DNA of 64,000 nucleotides from contig NC_088941.1 in the NCBI RefSeq assembly GCF_033473495.1, positions 1 to 64,000 of the forward strand. Direction: 5' to 3'. Below, piece after piece: positions 34,791-45,461 of the stretch. This DNA is from Cercospora beticola (Eukaryota; Ascomycota; Dothideomycetes; Mycosphaerellales; Mycosphaerellaceae). Made by a program: the position numbers and the translations under genes. The notes below the pieces were generated by a model. That model was not told where the DNA came from. It searched no databases and saw only the letters and a list, made by a program, of their open reading frames with translations. Within the stretch, counting starts at the first letter, position 1. Every line of letters begins with the position of its first letter.

Positions 34791-37305
34791 TCAATCATCA
34801 ACATCACTCTCAGTCCCGGGCGCGCTAAAGTCAAACGCCTGCAAAGTCCTTGCAACCTCCAAAATACTGTCCGTACTCAGAACCTTTCCCTCCTTACCTC
34901 CAGCCAAAGTCATAGCAATGCTGACAGCATTCTTGATCTGTCGTCCATTATAGTCCAAATCCGCAAGCTCACTCAAACCAGCGCCATCGACGTTCACTCT
35001 GTCAGCACCCAACGAGATTTCAGCTTTCTCAATGAATTGCAGCCAGACTTGCCGGCGAGCTCGCCAGTCGAGTGCTGGGTAGCGGTAGCAAAAGTGAATG
35101 CGGCCTATCAGGAAGAAAGTCCTTGTCAGCACGTCATGTACAATGTGTGTTGCATGGTGTGTGAACTCACTTTGAAAAGCCGCATCAATAATCTCCGGCT
35201 GATTCGTCGTCAAGATCATGATGCCCGGATAATACTCCAATTCTCTCAAAAACACACTAACAATGGCATTCCGTTCCAAATCATAGATGTTTCTCTTTGC
35301 AAGAAAAACATCCGCTTCATCAAGCAATAGAACAGCCTGCCAATGCGCGCAAAGATTCATGATTTGGCGGAGATTGGTGTTGATATCACTCGCAGCAGAA
35401 CCCAAAGCACCAGAAGAGATGGAATACAATGGTTTCTCAGCTGTCTCCGCGATCGCTTCGGCCGTGAAAGTCTTCCCTAATCCTGGCTGGCCTGAGAAGA
35501 GACCGATAAGACCTTGACCTTTTCCGGGGACGAAATCGTCGAATGGAGCGCGGGAGCTGTGGGATTGGATCAATTGACGCATGGAAGTTAGGACGGGAGC
35601 GGAGATGACGAGGGAGGAGAGCATGTCTTTTCTCCAGGTTATGTTGGAGACGTCTGATGTGGAGAAGGCCGCCCAGCGGGCATCGGTGAGACTGAAGCCA
35701 AAGAGGAGGCCGGAGAAGAGTGTTTTGTCTGTATCTCGTAGAGAGGACAGGATGGCTTCGAGTTCTTGCTCGCTGAGGGGTTGATTGCTGCTTTGGAGGT
35801 CGCCAGTGTGGAAGTTGAGGAATGGTGGTGGCGGCGGCGGAGGGAGGCTCAGGCTAGCGAATGGATCGAATATAAGGTCGGGATCCTCTTGAATAGGGCT
35901 TTGAATGTCTTCTGCATCGATGGCAGCTTTTCTTGGAAGTAGTTCGCTGCCTAGACGGGCCTATCGAGCGTTAGAGGCCGTCCAATATCAGTCACAGCCA
36001 GGATGTTGCGCCATACCGCTCTACCATCTGGGTTGACCATCGAGATTGCTTCATGGGAAAACTCGCGGAAGCGGGATATCTGAGGTATCAGTGGCGCTTG
36101 TTCCACAGCTCTGTACTTGACTGGATCAATCATGACACGTCCACGGAACTGCCGGCGAGGATCAGTCCAAACTCGTCAATGGTGCATCGCATACTCACAT
36201 AAAAGCGCCGCGGTTCTTTCTGCTCCCAGGAGGTTGTGTCTGGGGTACCAAAAACCACGCCTTCGCCCTCATGCTCCTGGATCTTGCAAGAGGACCGCAA
36301 GAACGACAGCTGCTTGTCCGCTCTCGCCAGAAGTGCATTCCAGATCTGTTCACGTTGCGGCAGTAAGTGCAAAGGCCTGTAAGCAAGTGTACTGATCGAC
36401 ACACTGCCCTCATAGACCGGCATCGTCAGAATCGTAGAGACCAAGCCAACATTGTAGCCATCCGCCTCAGAATATTCCGCTTCGATTCTGAATTCTCGTT
36501 GGCCGTCTTGTTTACATTCGCTGGCAGCTTTGATGACACGCCATACACGTTCTTGCTCAAGGGGATCTTTGCCGTAGATGAGTGTGTTAGGCGCATATAT
36601 GGCCCACAATTCATGATACGAGATCATCGTTGTGATCGAGAGCTGGCTAAGCTCTGCGAGTATGATGGGGTGATGTTGTGCGATGAATAGCAAACCAGCT
36701 TCGATCTCGAAGAGGCCGTCATCCCCAACATCTCGGCAGTGTGCTGCAACATTTTGGAGATCGTTCAGCGCCCAGAAGAACCATTCGGGCTTCAGCTGTG
36801 GGGGTATCAGAACCTTGGTTTCGAGAATACACTTCTAGAGACCTAACATACGGTACGCTTCCTGGCCGTCAGTGGGAATCCTGGACTATCGCGGAAAATG
36901 TTGATGAGAGTGCCCCGAAGAACAGGTCCATTCACATCGACTTCTGTGTGTGTCGGATTCATGTTCTTGTCGAAGACTCTGCGCACTAGTAATACGTGCG
37001 GCTGAAGCTGATCGTTGCTCTTCAATTCTAGCTTCGGTTCGACCAGCTTCCAGCACATGTCTTTCCTACGAATCGTAAGCTGCCATCGCCTTACCTGATT
37101 CGGAGGGCATACTTGTCCCAGCTAGAAGCCGTTAGTAGCGAGATCCAATCTCGATCTGGTGATGGGAGAACACTCACTATTCATCACGTTGGATGATCTG
37201 TTGTGGAGGCACGAGGATCAATTCGTCGACATTGATGTAGTCATTCTCGGAGGAATTGTCCTGAACACTGGCCTGCCCGGCCACGGTCTCATCGGTCGGC
37301 GTCAT
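34791..37305 (-). CDS. DUF7025-type AAA+ ATPase
   Basis: Multi-exon ATPase of about 717-733 aa. Exons: 37305-37178, 37121-37095, then 37017-36852 (or 37065-36852), 36795-36199, 36148-36017, 35960-35171, 35104-34791. The N-terminal half matches the fungal DUF7025 region (LLVRRVFDKN, EWFFWALNDL, YHELWAIYAP, RRFY-FRGRVMID). A Pro-rich linker follows. The AAA core has Walker A GQPGLGKT, Walker B AVLLLDEADVFL, and an arginine-rich RIHFCYRYPALDWRARR segment split by a 66-nt intron. Such proteins are common in filamentous fungi and uncharacterised. The third exon start is uncertain: one acceptor gives an implausibly short 29-nt intron, the other a 77-nt intron and loses 16 residues. Confidence 0.78.
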
Positions 37306-37699
37306 TTCGTCGTTGATCCTGAAGAACTCTGTGCACTGAAGGGATCTGCAACAGGAGCAGAGGATGAATGCAATGTGAATGACGAGGATACGGTGGTGGT
37401 ACTTGTACCGTATAGCTCGAAAGCTCAGACATGCATAGTATCAGGCAGCTCTGGTAGCTGTACACCGGTTGTGCTGCACGGAACGACCAGTCAGATTGCA
37501 CGCCCTGTCTATTGTGCATGCTGCCGGTCCAGTCAGCGTGGAACAAGCTGCGGTCCAAATTTCTGTGCGAGACGTGGGCAGCGCCGTGGGAGGCCGCCCA
37601 CGACCAGATGCAGTGCGGCCATCTCGTGCTTGCCGAAGTGGGTCAGACTGAGTCGAGAGGTATGCTCCTCGAGGTTCATGCGCTTGGCATGGCACAAAA
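37306..37699. other. Gene-free stretch upstream of the AAA gene
   Basis: Sequence between the AAA gene start and the decayed GTPase. Frames are open in short runs on both strands but show nothing recognisable. Confidence 0.4.
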
Positions 37700-38257
37700 A
37701 AGACGAGAGATTGTGGTCACGATTCTGGAAGGAGGAGATTGGGCTTTGCATCGCTCCAGCAATGCCCGCGAGATTGATGCCCGTGCAATCTCACTCGCGC
37801 ACGAAACTAACCACGAGTGCCATGGCTCATTCGTGATCGTTGCGAAGTCGCGCCATCGGCCCCAGCTTCCTTCCCCACGAGTCTTGCATCAATCTAAGCC
37901 ACTCTTTTTCGCGATTGCAGCCTACGTCAACCGCGACCGCGTCCCAAAATGTAGTAGCAAACTTTATACGCAGATCCAGTGAGGCGATCGATTCAGCCGG
38001 CAGGCGGCTACCTAGAAGATAAGCGCCTCCGAAACTATCTGTGGCGATGCTGTTGAGGTAGATGATGCCGTCCACGGTTACACGTTCTCCGTGAGCGTGA
38101 CCTAGCCATTCAAGGATGGTTATCCAAGCAGCAAGACCTTGCAAATCATCGCCTTCGCGGCTGGTCGTCCCTGTACCTGGAGTGTCGATTAGCCACACAG
38201 CAGTCTTCGAGGAATACTGGCAGCGGTAGAGCGCGATGTTGGGACTCTTTTCTGGCT
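37700..38257 (-). pseudogene. Decayed GTPase (AIG1/G-domain type), P-loop missing
   Basis: From 38257 the frame reads IALYRCQ and VWLIDTPG, the switch-II DxxG element of fungal AIG1-like GTPases. GIIYLNSI and FATTFWDAV follow, the equivalents of later G-motifs. The N-terminal part with the GxxGxGKS P-loop is absent; a HET domain occupies that place. The frame stops at 37827, yet the next two in-frame segments, cut by TGA codons, continue with the plausible family text AMALVVSFV. I read this as a non-functional relic, perhaps joined to the HET exon through a splice site with an incompatible phase. Confidence 0.6.
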
Positions 38258-38267
38258 GTTCGTTAGC

Positions 38268-38690
38268 TCAATATATCGCCATTTTACATCGCATGTACCT
38301 GATTCTGAACCATTCGCTCTGGCAGAACTGTGGCCTCCAGTAGGCGTGATGGCTGTCGACATTGTGCAAATATGCCAGACATACAGTAGCGTTCCGGTAG
38401 AACCTGTACATGGAGGTGATTGCTTCTTGCAGCTCTACAGCATTCGTCTTATCGATGCAGACACTATCGATCCAGATCCAGTCGACCCGAAAAGTGAGCA
38501 TTCGCTGAACGATGAATTGACAGAAACCTATGATCTTCTCGAAGCTTGGGGTGTCGCGCTTTTCTCCGTTCACAAGTTGGCGAAGATCTACCTCTTCCCT
38601 GAGCCATCGGTGCGAAGCGATCGCGTAAGGCGGGACCTGGTCAGAAATAAATTCTTGCACTTGCAACGAGCGGACGTTCAGTAGGCGCAT
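38268..38690 (-). CDS. HET-domain protein, truncated
   Basis: Begins MRLLNVRSL, a normal HET start. It carries the first two conserved blocks of the heterokaryon-incompatibility domain, YAIASHRW and VDWIWIDSVCIDK, then AITSMYRFYRNA and CLAYLHNV. After QSEWF the family normally continues with a GWTLQEL block, which is missing; the frame ends at 38268. A GTACAT donor and GAACAG acceptor could splice it toward the GTPase relic, but the phase does not match. HET proteins trigger cell death on non-self recognition. This copy is probably non-functional or encodes only a small HET protein. Confidence 0.65.
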   Translation of the reverse strand: MRLLNVRSLQVQEFISDQVPPYAIASHRWLREEVDLRQLVNGEKRDTPSFEKIIGFCQFIVQRMLTFRVDWIWIDSVCIDKTNAVELQEAITSMYRFYRNATVCLAYLHNVDSHHAYWRPQFCQSEWFRIRYMRCKMAIY

Positions 38691-39458
38691 GGTGTTACTG
38701 CCAGCTGTACGAGGCGATAGGGGTGCCCCCAGTGGTGAAGTGCGGCTGATGAGGCGTTCCACAATGGTGGGGCAAACATGCTGCGTCTGCTAAGGGCTCA
38801 TGCCGCCTGTCAGCAGATGGAGTGAGGCAAGCTCGTTCTCTGCCAGCTGTGACGTCTCATGCATAGGCTCTTGGCGTGTCGTGTAGGCCACGACTATCAG
38901 CTTTGTGAACGACATGTGCCATGCAAGCAAGGAACTGATTGCCATGCCATGCAGAGAGCCTCCTTGTTCACCATTCTGAGGTCCAGCCAAGATTTTGTCG
39001 TCGTCTCAACATCCCAGGCTTGAACTTCAGAGCACTATGTCTTGCATGGCCAGTGACGGTGAGAACCATGGAGTATGAAGGCCACTGGGTTTGTCCCAAA
39101 CGTAGTCACCGTCGCCGCTGCGGTCCGCGAACCGTGCCGCGCCGCTCCGTCCTGCCAAGCCGAGCCACGGCTCGGCTTGGCTCATCTCATCTCCGAGGGC
39201 GCGCGGTCCTTCCTCCTCTACTCACAATAATGAATATTATCCAGCTCACGTGCATGTATTCCCGGCTCTGAGAGCGACACTTCGTGTCTAGATTGCGGAA
39301 CGTCCCACACCTTAGGATGGACATGATTTCAAGATCGAGAGCAAGACCACAACGGCTTTTGATTGGAAGCTTTGAGCCTCAACAGTAATTATTCAGCACG
39401 CGTTTCATTCAGAAATATCTGCACGGCAGCTCTATGGGATCCAAAATGGAGTCATATC
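38691..39458. other. Gene-free stretch between the HET relic and the peroxidase
   Basis: A 768-base spacer. Apart from a GC-rich perfect inverted repeat (listed separately) I see no gene. Confidence 0.5.
39154..39181. repeat. Perfect 13-bp inverted repeat, 2-nt spacer
   Basis: Arms GCCAAGCCGAGCC and GGCTCGGCTTGGC flank AC. On RNA it could form a tight hairpin; on DNA it could be a dimeric binding site. It lies 278 bases from the 3' end of the peroxidase gene in an otherwise unstructured spacer. Confidence 0.8.
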
Positions 39459-41151
39459 TCAGGGCGAGCCATCGTTATGGTTCACCGGGCAACCAAAGTT
39501 CGATGCGAAAGGAGCCAATCTGTCCGTGATCTGGTTCAAGACACTGATTGGCAAATTGATAGCCTCACCAAAGGTCGCTGGGAAACCTGAGGCGATGGCT
39601 TGGTAGATCAAGCAAGCTGCTGCACCAGGGGCCGTGTTTACAAGAGTCCCGTTCCGAATCGCCTCTCCCGAGTTGAGTCCATTGAAGTTATTTGGGCCAA
39701 TGTTACCGCCAAAGAGGACAGGCTGTATTACCGGTCAGTCACGACACTCAACTTCAGAAACCTGAAACAACTCACATTGAGGAGATACATCTGGAGGATC
39801 TCGCTGGTGACCTCGCTATCGTAGGATTCGACTCTTGGGCGCCAGTTCGGCGGCACGCGCTCGCCACTGTTCTGGACGTAATTTCCATTGGCATCTTTCG
39901 AGATGGCGAAGAAGGACATCATGGTCTGCACTGTCGTCAGCGGGAGCCACAAGATCGGCGAAGCTGTCTCACTTACCGCCTCATCTGGAGAACCACCCTC
40001 GCCCGGGAACAGCTCGTACAGGAAGGTTGCAGCTCCATAGAGGAGCAGACTGCCTGGGCCGCTGCGAAATGTCAGCGGACACGATATCGCAAGCATGAAT
40101 TAGGACCTGGACTTACAAGAAGAAGTTGCCATTCTCCCTCATGCTCTGCTGCCAGCGCTGCTCACGATAGATGGACAGCTCTTCTCGGCCACAGTTGCCT
40201 TGGCAGGTGTCCATCATGAAACCGAAGAGCTATCGGGATTTGTCAGTATATACTGCTGATTCTTGCGCCGTGGTATACGAACCGTAGTGTTGACTCTGAA
40301 GTTGTCGTTGCCTGGTCCGGTGAAGAAGTCATTTCTGTAAGGTTATCAGCGCGAATGTCCTTTGAGTCGGATGCCAAGATTTCATAGCGTACCGGGTGAG
40401 ACTGGAGTCTGCCTCGAATTTGTTGTGCCCATTCAATCCAGGCTGGCTAGCAAGAAGACTCAAAGGAGAGCGAGTGCGAGATGTCGCATCACATCCGAGG
40501 GAAACTTTGTTGCTGATCAAATCTCCATCCTGGTCGTAGCATCAGCATAGCCTTCCGACATCTCAAAACCAGTCAACTTACAAGTCCGACACCTGCAATG
40601 GCGAGGATGTTGGCAAGTGTGAAGCCGACATTGTACATATTCTGCTGAGCGTCCACGAGCTCGGCGTCTGGAGGCACAATTAGCAACTTCGGACGGCAAG
40701 ACAAGTCCGCGCATCATACAGGTAACTATGCCGTCTCTTGCGAGGAATCCATGATTGGCTGCGGCGTTCAACTGAATGACAGTCAGTCAAAGATTGTTCT
40801 CCAAAGCATCTGGACGTGGTTCTACCAACTTACACCAGGACAAGGGCCACGAATGTCGATACCAGGGCGAGGAGCGCGGAACTCGTGCGCTGTATCGCCA
40901 GGCGCGGGCACAGGATAGCCACCTCGCTGGTTGCCTCGTGCGGGAAAGCGGGCATTATTGTAGGGAAATTGGGCTGTCAGTGGAGCGGCCGGCTCGTGAT
41001 TGGGGTTGAACGGGCAGTTTGGATCATCCCTTCGATAAGCACCACTCTTGAGGATGGAAGAGTCAACGCCGGGAGCACTTGCTACCCATGGGTAAGCAAG
41101 GACGCCTTGGATGGCGACGAGCGGAAGAACTGCGAGAGCTTTCAACGACAT
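39459..41151 (-). CDS. Secreted heme-thiolate peroxidase (chloroperoxidase/UPO-like)
   Basis: 418 aa from nine exons: 41151-40834, 40771-40720, 40667-40582, 40529-40393, 40334-40283, 40229-40117, 40061-39977, 39925-39776, 39722-39459. All introns are GT-AG, 51-62 nt, and all phases agree. Residues 1-19 are a signal peptide (MSLKALAVLPLVAIQGVLA). The heme-ligand Cys is in PCPGLNAAANHGF, split by intron 1, and the acid-base Glu in EADSSLTR, the E-x-D-x-S element of unspecific peroxygenases and chloroperoxidase. Such enzymes use H2O2 to halogenate, epoxidise or hydroxylate. It ends 1.2 kb from the RiPP precursor, so a tailoring role is possible but unproven; an independent extracellular role is equally likely. 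Confidence 0.9.
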
Positions 41152-42390
41152 TCTGAGGCTTGGATATGTGGCGACGATGCCTTCACACTCTGGCAGGCTG
41201 GTCGCAGCAATTTATATCGCAGCTGCCGGACCAGCGATATCCTGATGCCTGCCATCTTTGTATGGCAAGATACATCGTGCCTCGGGATTATATTGTCGTG
41301 CACTGGATTGGCTGGCGAGTCGCGTTGCCAAAAGCATGAAGTCGACCACGCGCAGCGCTAATATCCAAAATGGGCGCTGTCAGTCTGCTAAGGCTTTTGG
41401 GAGTATCTTGGACGTAGCCCTGAGGTCGAAAGTTGACATGTCTAGCCGGTCTGTGAGGCTAAGGGTCAGCTGGCTCCTGCACGAGCTGCGCGTCGATCGC
41501 GGAAAGCTTATACATCGCGGTGATTGAAATGATAGCTACGAGTTGTCGAGCACTTGGGCCGAGGAAGTACGGTCGCACTCTCTGCAAGTTCGAAGTCAAG
41601 AAGAGGGCTATTTTGAAATCGCATGCACACTCTGTTGTCCGCCCAGTAATCAGAGCCGACACAGCCCACGACACGCTTGCCCTTCTCGCGCGGCATGCAA
41701 ATGACCTACCTAATTCGGTAAGTGTTGCGACCAGTACTTGGCGACAGACTCATCTTGTCGAAGGGAGAGAAGGACACGATGACCATCACTGCTGCCCTGG
41801 GAATTGGCTTGGTTCTTATTGCATCGCTGCGACCAGATACAGTGTTCTCGAAGCACAATGCACACGTGTGAGCCACGTTTCCCGAGCGGCGTTTGCCTGA
41901 TTGCTCACAGGGTGAATCGCAGCTAGTCTGGCATTGGTCGTGGCCAAGACCGGCTATCGAAGCCACGCGGCCGCGGCGCTGGTCTCCATGCTTATTCAGT
42001 CTGCACGCCTTCAGTAACTGTTGCGACCAAGCTGCAGATGGCACGTTGCGCTTACTACTGAGGTGCATAGGACGGACTGGTCACCAGACGTCGATGGGCG
42101 ACGAAATGCGATGCGGCACGTGGGGACTGGAATATGCTGGACAGCTGTTGTAACCAAGAACGATTAGGCCATGGCAGGAAATGTCACGCGAACAACATCA
42201 ATTTGAAGTCTATTCAACAACCAAAGCCAAGTCCACCCATCACAGCATAACTGGCAAACAACCGAGGCAGTATACCAGCAGCCTGGTGTCACCCATTCGT
42301 AACTCGTTACCATTGCAGCTTCTTGTCCCTCATGATCACTCATACCCGGTCGATCTCGGAACAACCTTGCAAGCTTGGTCGTTCTGGTGC
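41152..42390. other. Gene-free stretch between peroxidase and RiPP precursor
   Basis: About 1.2 kb containing the peroxidase promoter and the precursor 3' side. Open frames on both strands are short and unrecognised. Confidence 0.5.
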
Positions 42391-43358
42391 TTACTCTTCG
42401 TCTCCGTGGGCCTCGCGCTTCTCCTCCTCGGCACTGACGCCGTAGACGGGGTAGAACTGCGCATCACGCTTCTCCTCTTCGCCGTTCACGCCATAAACTG
42501 GGTAGAACTGCGCATCACGCTTCTCCTCTTCGCCGTTCACGCCATAAACTGGGTAGAACTGCGCATCACGCTTCTCCTCCTCGCCGTTCACGCCATAAAC
42601 TGGGTAGAACTGGGCATCGCGCTTCTCTTCGCCATTCGCGCCATAAACTGGGTAGAACTGAGCGTCACGCTTCTCCTCTTCGCCGTTCACGCCATACACT
42701 GGGTAGAACTGCGCATCACGCTTCTCCTCGCCATTGGCACCATAGACTGGGTAGAACTGCGCGTCACGCTTCTCCTCGCCATTCGCACCATAGACCGGAT
42801 AGAATTGAGCATCACGCTTCTTCTCCTCGCCGTTGGCGCCGTAGACTGGATAGAACTGGGCATCGCGCTTCTCCTCCCCACCATTGACTCCATATACTGG
42901 GTAGAATTGGGGCTCTCTCTTCTCGTTGGAGTTGACTCCATAAACTGGGTAGAACTGAGGCTCTCTCTTCTCGTTAGAGTTGACCCCATACACCGGGTAG
43001 AACTGAGCGTCGCGCTTCTCGTTGGAGTTGACTCCATACACGGGGTAGAATTGAGCGTCTCGCTTCTCGTTCGAGTTCACGCCATACACTGGGTAGAACT
43101 GGGCATCCCGCTTCTCGTTGGAGTTCACGCCGTACACCGGGTAGAACTGGGCGTTACGCTTCTCGTTGGAGTTGACTCCGTACACGGGGTAGAACTGGCG
43201 CTTGCCAACCACCTTCACGTACTTGGCATCTGCATTTGCAACTGGTGCCTAGTGATGATCAGCTTTGCCCATTGATCCGCAATGTGGGACATGCATACAG
43301 CTCCAGCCAAGTTGGCGGCTCCAAGAGCGAGGACGGCAGCGGAGGTGGAGAACTTCAT
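42391..43358 (-). CDS. RiPP precursor: secreted, 16 Kex2-bounded QFYPVYG repeats
   Basis: 305 aa from two exons, 43358-43299 and 43248-42391; the 50-nt intron lies exactly at the end of the signal peptide (residues 1-20, ending LAGA). A short spacer ending VVGKR follows. Then come 16 tandem units of about 15-17 residues, each starting with Lys-Arg, with the core QFYPVYG identical in all 16. A final KREAHGDEE closes the protein. Kex2 in the Golgi would cut after every KR. The design is that of ustiloxin, phomopsin and asperipin (dikaritin) precursors, whose Tyr/Phe-containing cores are cyclised by UstYa-type oxidases; two such genes lie next door. I do not recognise this core. An alpha-pheromone-like precursor is the main alternative. 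Confidence 0.88.
42435..43217 (-). repeat. Tandem 45-51-bp coding repeats (RiPP cores)
   Basis: Sixteen direct repeats within the precursor gene. The N-terminal six units end VNSNE, the others end V/A-N-G-E-E(E/K) or close variants. This shows two blocks of local duplication. Core codons vary only at synonymous sites, whereas spacer residues vary in length and sequence. Confidence 0.9.
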
Positions 43359-44532
43359 TTTTGCTGTGGAAGAGGTGTGGAGAGATGTTGCGGATTGGAG
43401 TGTGAGCGTCGAAGAGAAGTTATATGCCTCTGGTCACCAGTCTTCGCGCCACTCCGCCCGCTCTTCGGCCTTCCTCCACTTTCCACGAGGCACTTGAGGT
43501 GCTCGAACTAGTTTCCACGCAATTCTGGGATCTGAGACTCGCCCACATCTCAAGCGTGGACTTTTCCTGGTATGGAAGACTGGCGGCGGTACAAGGCTCG
43601 TATCGCTTCTTGCTAGGGCAGTACTATGCCATGAAGTACCGCAATGGCTGAGCTCACATCCTCACTCGTCTGTCCAGGATGACTTTGTCTCCGCCTAGCT
43701 CTAGGACGACCGACAGCTCAGGGGACGTGCATTGGCGTCCAAAGGTGCGCATCGGAGGTGCAGGAGACATCACCATAGCTTCGCAGCCGTTCTCGAGGCG
43801 TCATCACGAATGCAGGAGCTCAGCTGTCGATACCAAAGGAAGATGCTCGGCACACAATTGGAGCGTCTCATCGTGAGACTATTGCTCGATCGAGGCCGGA
43901 AGTCGTGCTTCCTGAGAGTTGCACCACTTGACTGTACTGTGGAGCTCGACTTTCTGGTCATCTGCAACTCCGTGGCCGGCTGTTGCTCTGGACTTCGGAT
44001 CCACCGACACCTCGATTGCAAAGCGAAGATACTCCATCGATGGCATAGCAACGACGTCACCCAGAGCGGCTCTGATCTATGCCGATAGACAGACCGCTTC
44101 AACTCTCATGGACCTTGAGAAATGCCGTGCCATGTGGAGGCCCCTCGGGGTCGTGCATTTATCGTATCGTCTCTAGCATTCTGCCCGGCAGTGACGTAGA
44201 CCTTTGCATGCTCACTTGACCGATGCGTCTGGTCTTTAGTCGGCAAGTGAAGGACCTTTCTTGAAGACATGCATTAGCCTCTTCTAGGGCTCTGCGCGCC
44301 CACCTTAAGCGTGCTTATAGCTGCTGAGACAATACGGTGCAATTGTGGGGTAGGCCCGAAGACCTGGCGTATGCCCGACTTGCGCTAACGCACTAGCTTG
44401 GGACCAGTGTATCCGTCCATCGCTCGCGCAACAAACCGCGGGACCAACGTTGAATGTGCAGTTGACATTGCCGTCGCTCGTTAGTAATTGCTACTCCTCT
44501 GAGGTTTCTGCATTTACAATTCATCGTTCACC
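43359..44532. promoter_or_regulatory. Divergent spacer, RiPP precursor / UstYa gene
   Basis: A 1.17-kb intergenic region from which the precursor (minus) and the first UstYa gene (plus) are transcribed in opposite directions, a natural site for shared control. No open frame in it is recognisable, and I could not single out a regulator site. Confidence 0.45.
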
Positions 44533-45461
44533 ATGGTGGCGTTTCCGACAGTCTCAAAGCAATACGAGCGCCTTCGCCATAGCGGCGATAGTCAAGAAGC
44601 GCTTCTGGAGAAAGATGGCGAGCCACAACGGACGAGCAGATGGAGCAAAGAACGAATCATTATCGCAGTTGAGACCACTGTGATAGCGATATTATTGGCT
44701 GTGGTGGCGGTACAGAGTGTTCGAATCGGACGAGGACAAATATGGAAGCGTGGCTTTTCCACAGACTATGGTATGCTGCGCGCTTGCTCTGGTGAGATTA
44801 CTTGCTGACTGGCTTCAGGCAATATCGGAGACATCATACCCTTTAAGAAGCAAGTTTTTATCAATCCTTTGCGACCCACAGAAGACTATTCGGCTCTCAA
44901 GATGGAGTGGAAAGAGGGTGAACCACATTACACGGGCGAGCCAGGTCCGGAGATGGATGAAGCCTGGGATAAATTGTTGTCAAGTGAGTGTGCTTCTAGA
45001 CTCTATCGAAGCACTGCTGACAAATCCTCAAGTGACCACCTTCAACATCACCGGTGAGGCGGCAAAGCCAGCGATCGGTAAAACGTACTCGTATGAAGAA
45101 GGAACATACGCCATGGGTTTTGAGGTCTTCCATGCCCTGCATTGCATTAACAACATCCGAATGATGATGTATCCGGACAATTACATCTTGAGGGAGCCTC
45201 CGGAGGAGACTGAGATGCATAAAGGTATGGCAATGGAGTGATCGTTTTCCGAATTACGCTGACTCGCACTCAGCTCACTGCCTCGATTATCTGCGACAAT
45301 ATGTCCAGTGCAACGCGGACTTGACACCATTCTGGGGCGACTGGGTTCCAAAGTATCGGCTGGTACTCCGGCCGTATACACCTCACACTTGTCGAGACTT
45401 TAGCCAACTTCAGAATTGGATCACCGAGAACTCTGCAAGCACAGAGGCGCTCTCGTCGTAG
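44533..45461 (+). CDS. UstYa-family oxidase, copy A
   Basis: 260 aa from four exons: 44533-44770, 44819-44983, 45033-45224, 45274-45461; introns 48, 49 and 49 nt, phases consistent. About 43 hydrophilic residues are followed by one membrane helix (IIIAVETTVIAILLAVVAV, about 42-62), then the lumenal domain. Both family motifs are intact: HALHC (after VF) and HKAHC, the latter formed across intron 3 and followed by LDYLRQ and C-N-A-D. UstYa/UstYb-type proteins catalyse oxidative macrocyclisation of Tyr-containing RiPP cores. It is the first gene beyond the precursor's promoter and probably belongs to the same pathway. Confidence 0.87.

Noticed and set aside
42435..43217. CRISPR-like array
   Set aside because: Repeats are coding, in frame and have no unique spacers; the genome is eukaryotic.
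42181..43275. 364-codon open frame on the plus strand over the RiPP precursor
   Set aside because: It is the antisense of the 48-bp repeats. It has no signal peptide, its repeats make no sense as processing units, and the minus strand has signal peptide, intron and KR sites.
42391..43358. Mating alpha-pheromone precursor
   Set aside because: The KR and X-Ala/X-Pro layout fits, but the core lacks the W/C and GQP-type features of ascomycete alpha pheromones, and two UstYa genes lie beside it. Kept only as an alternative.
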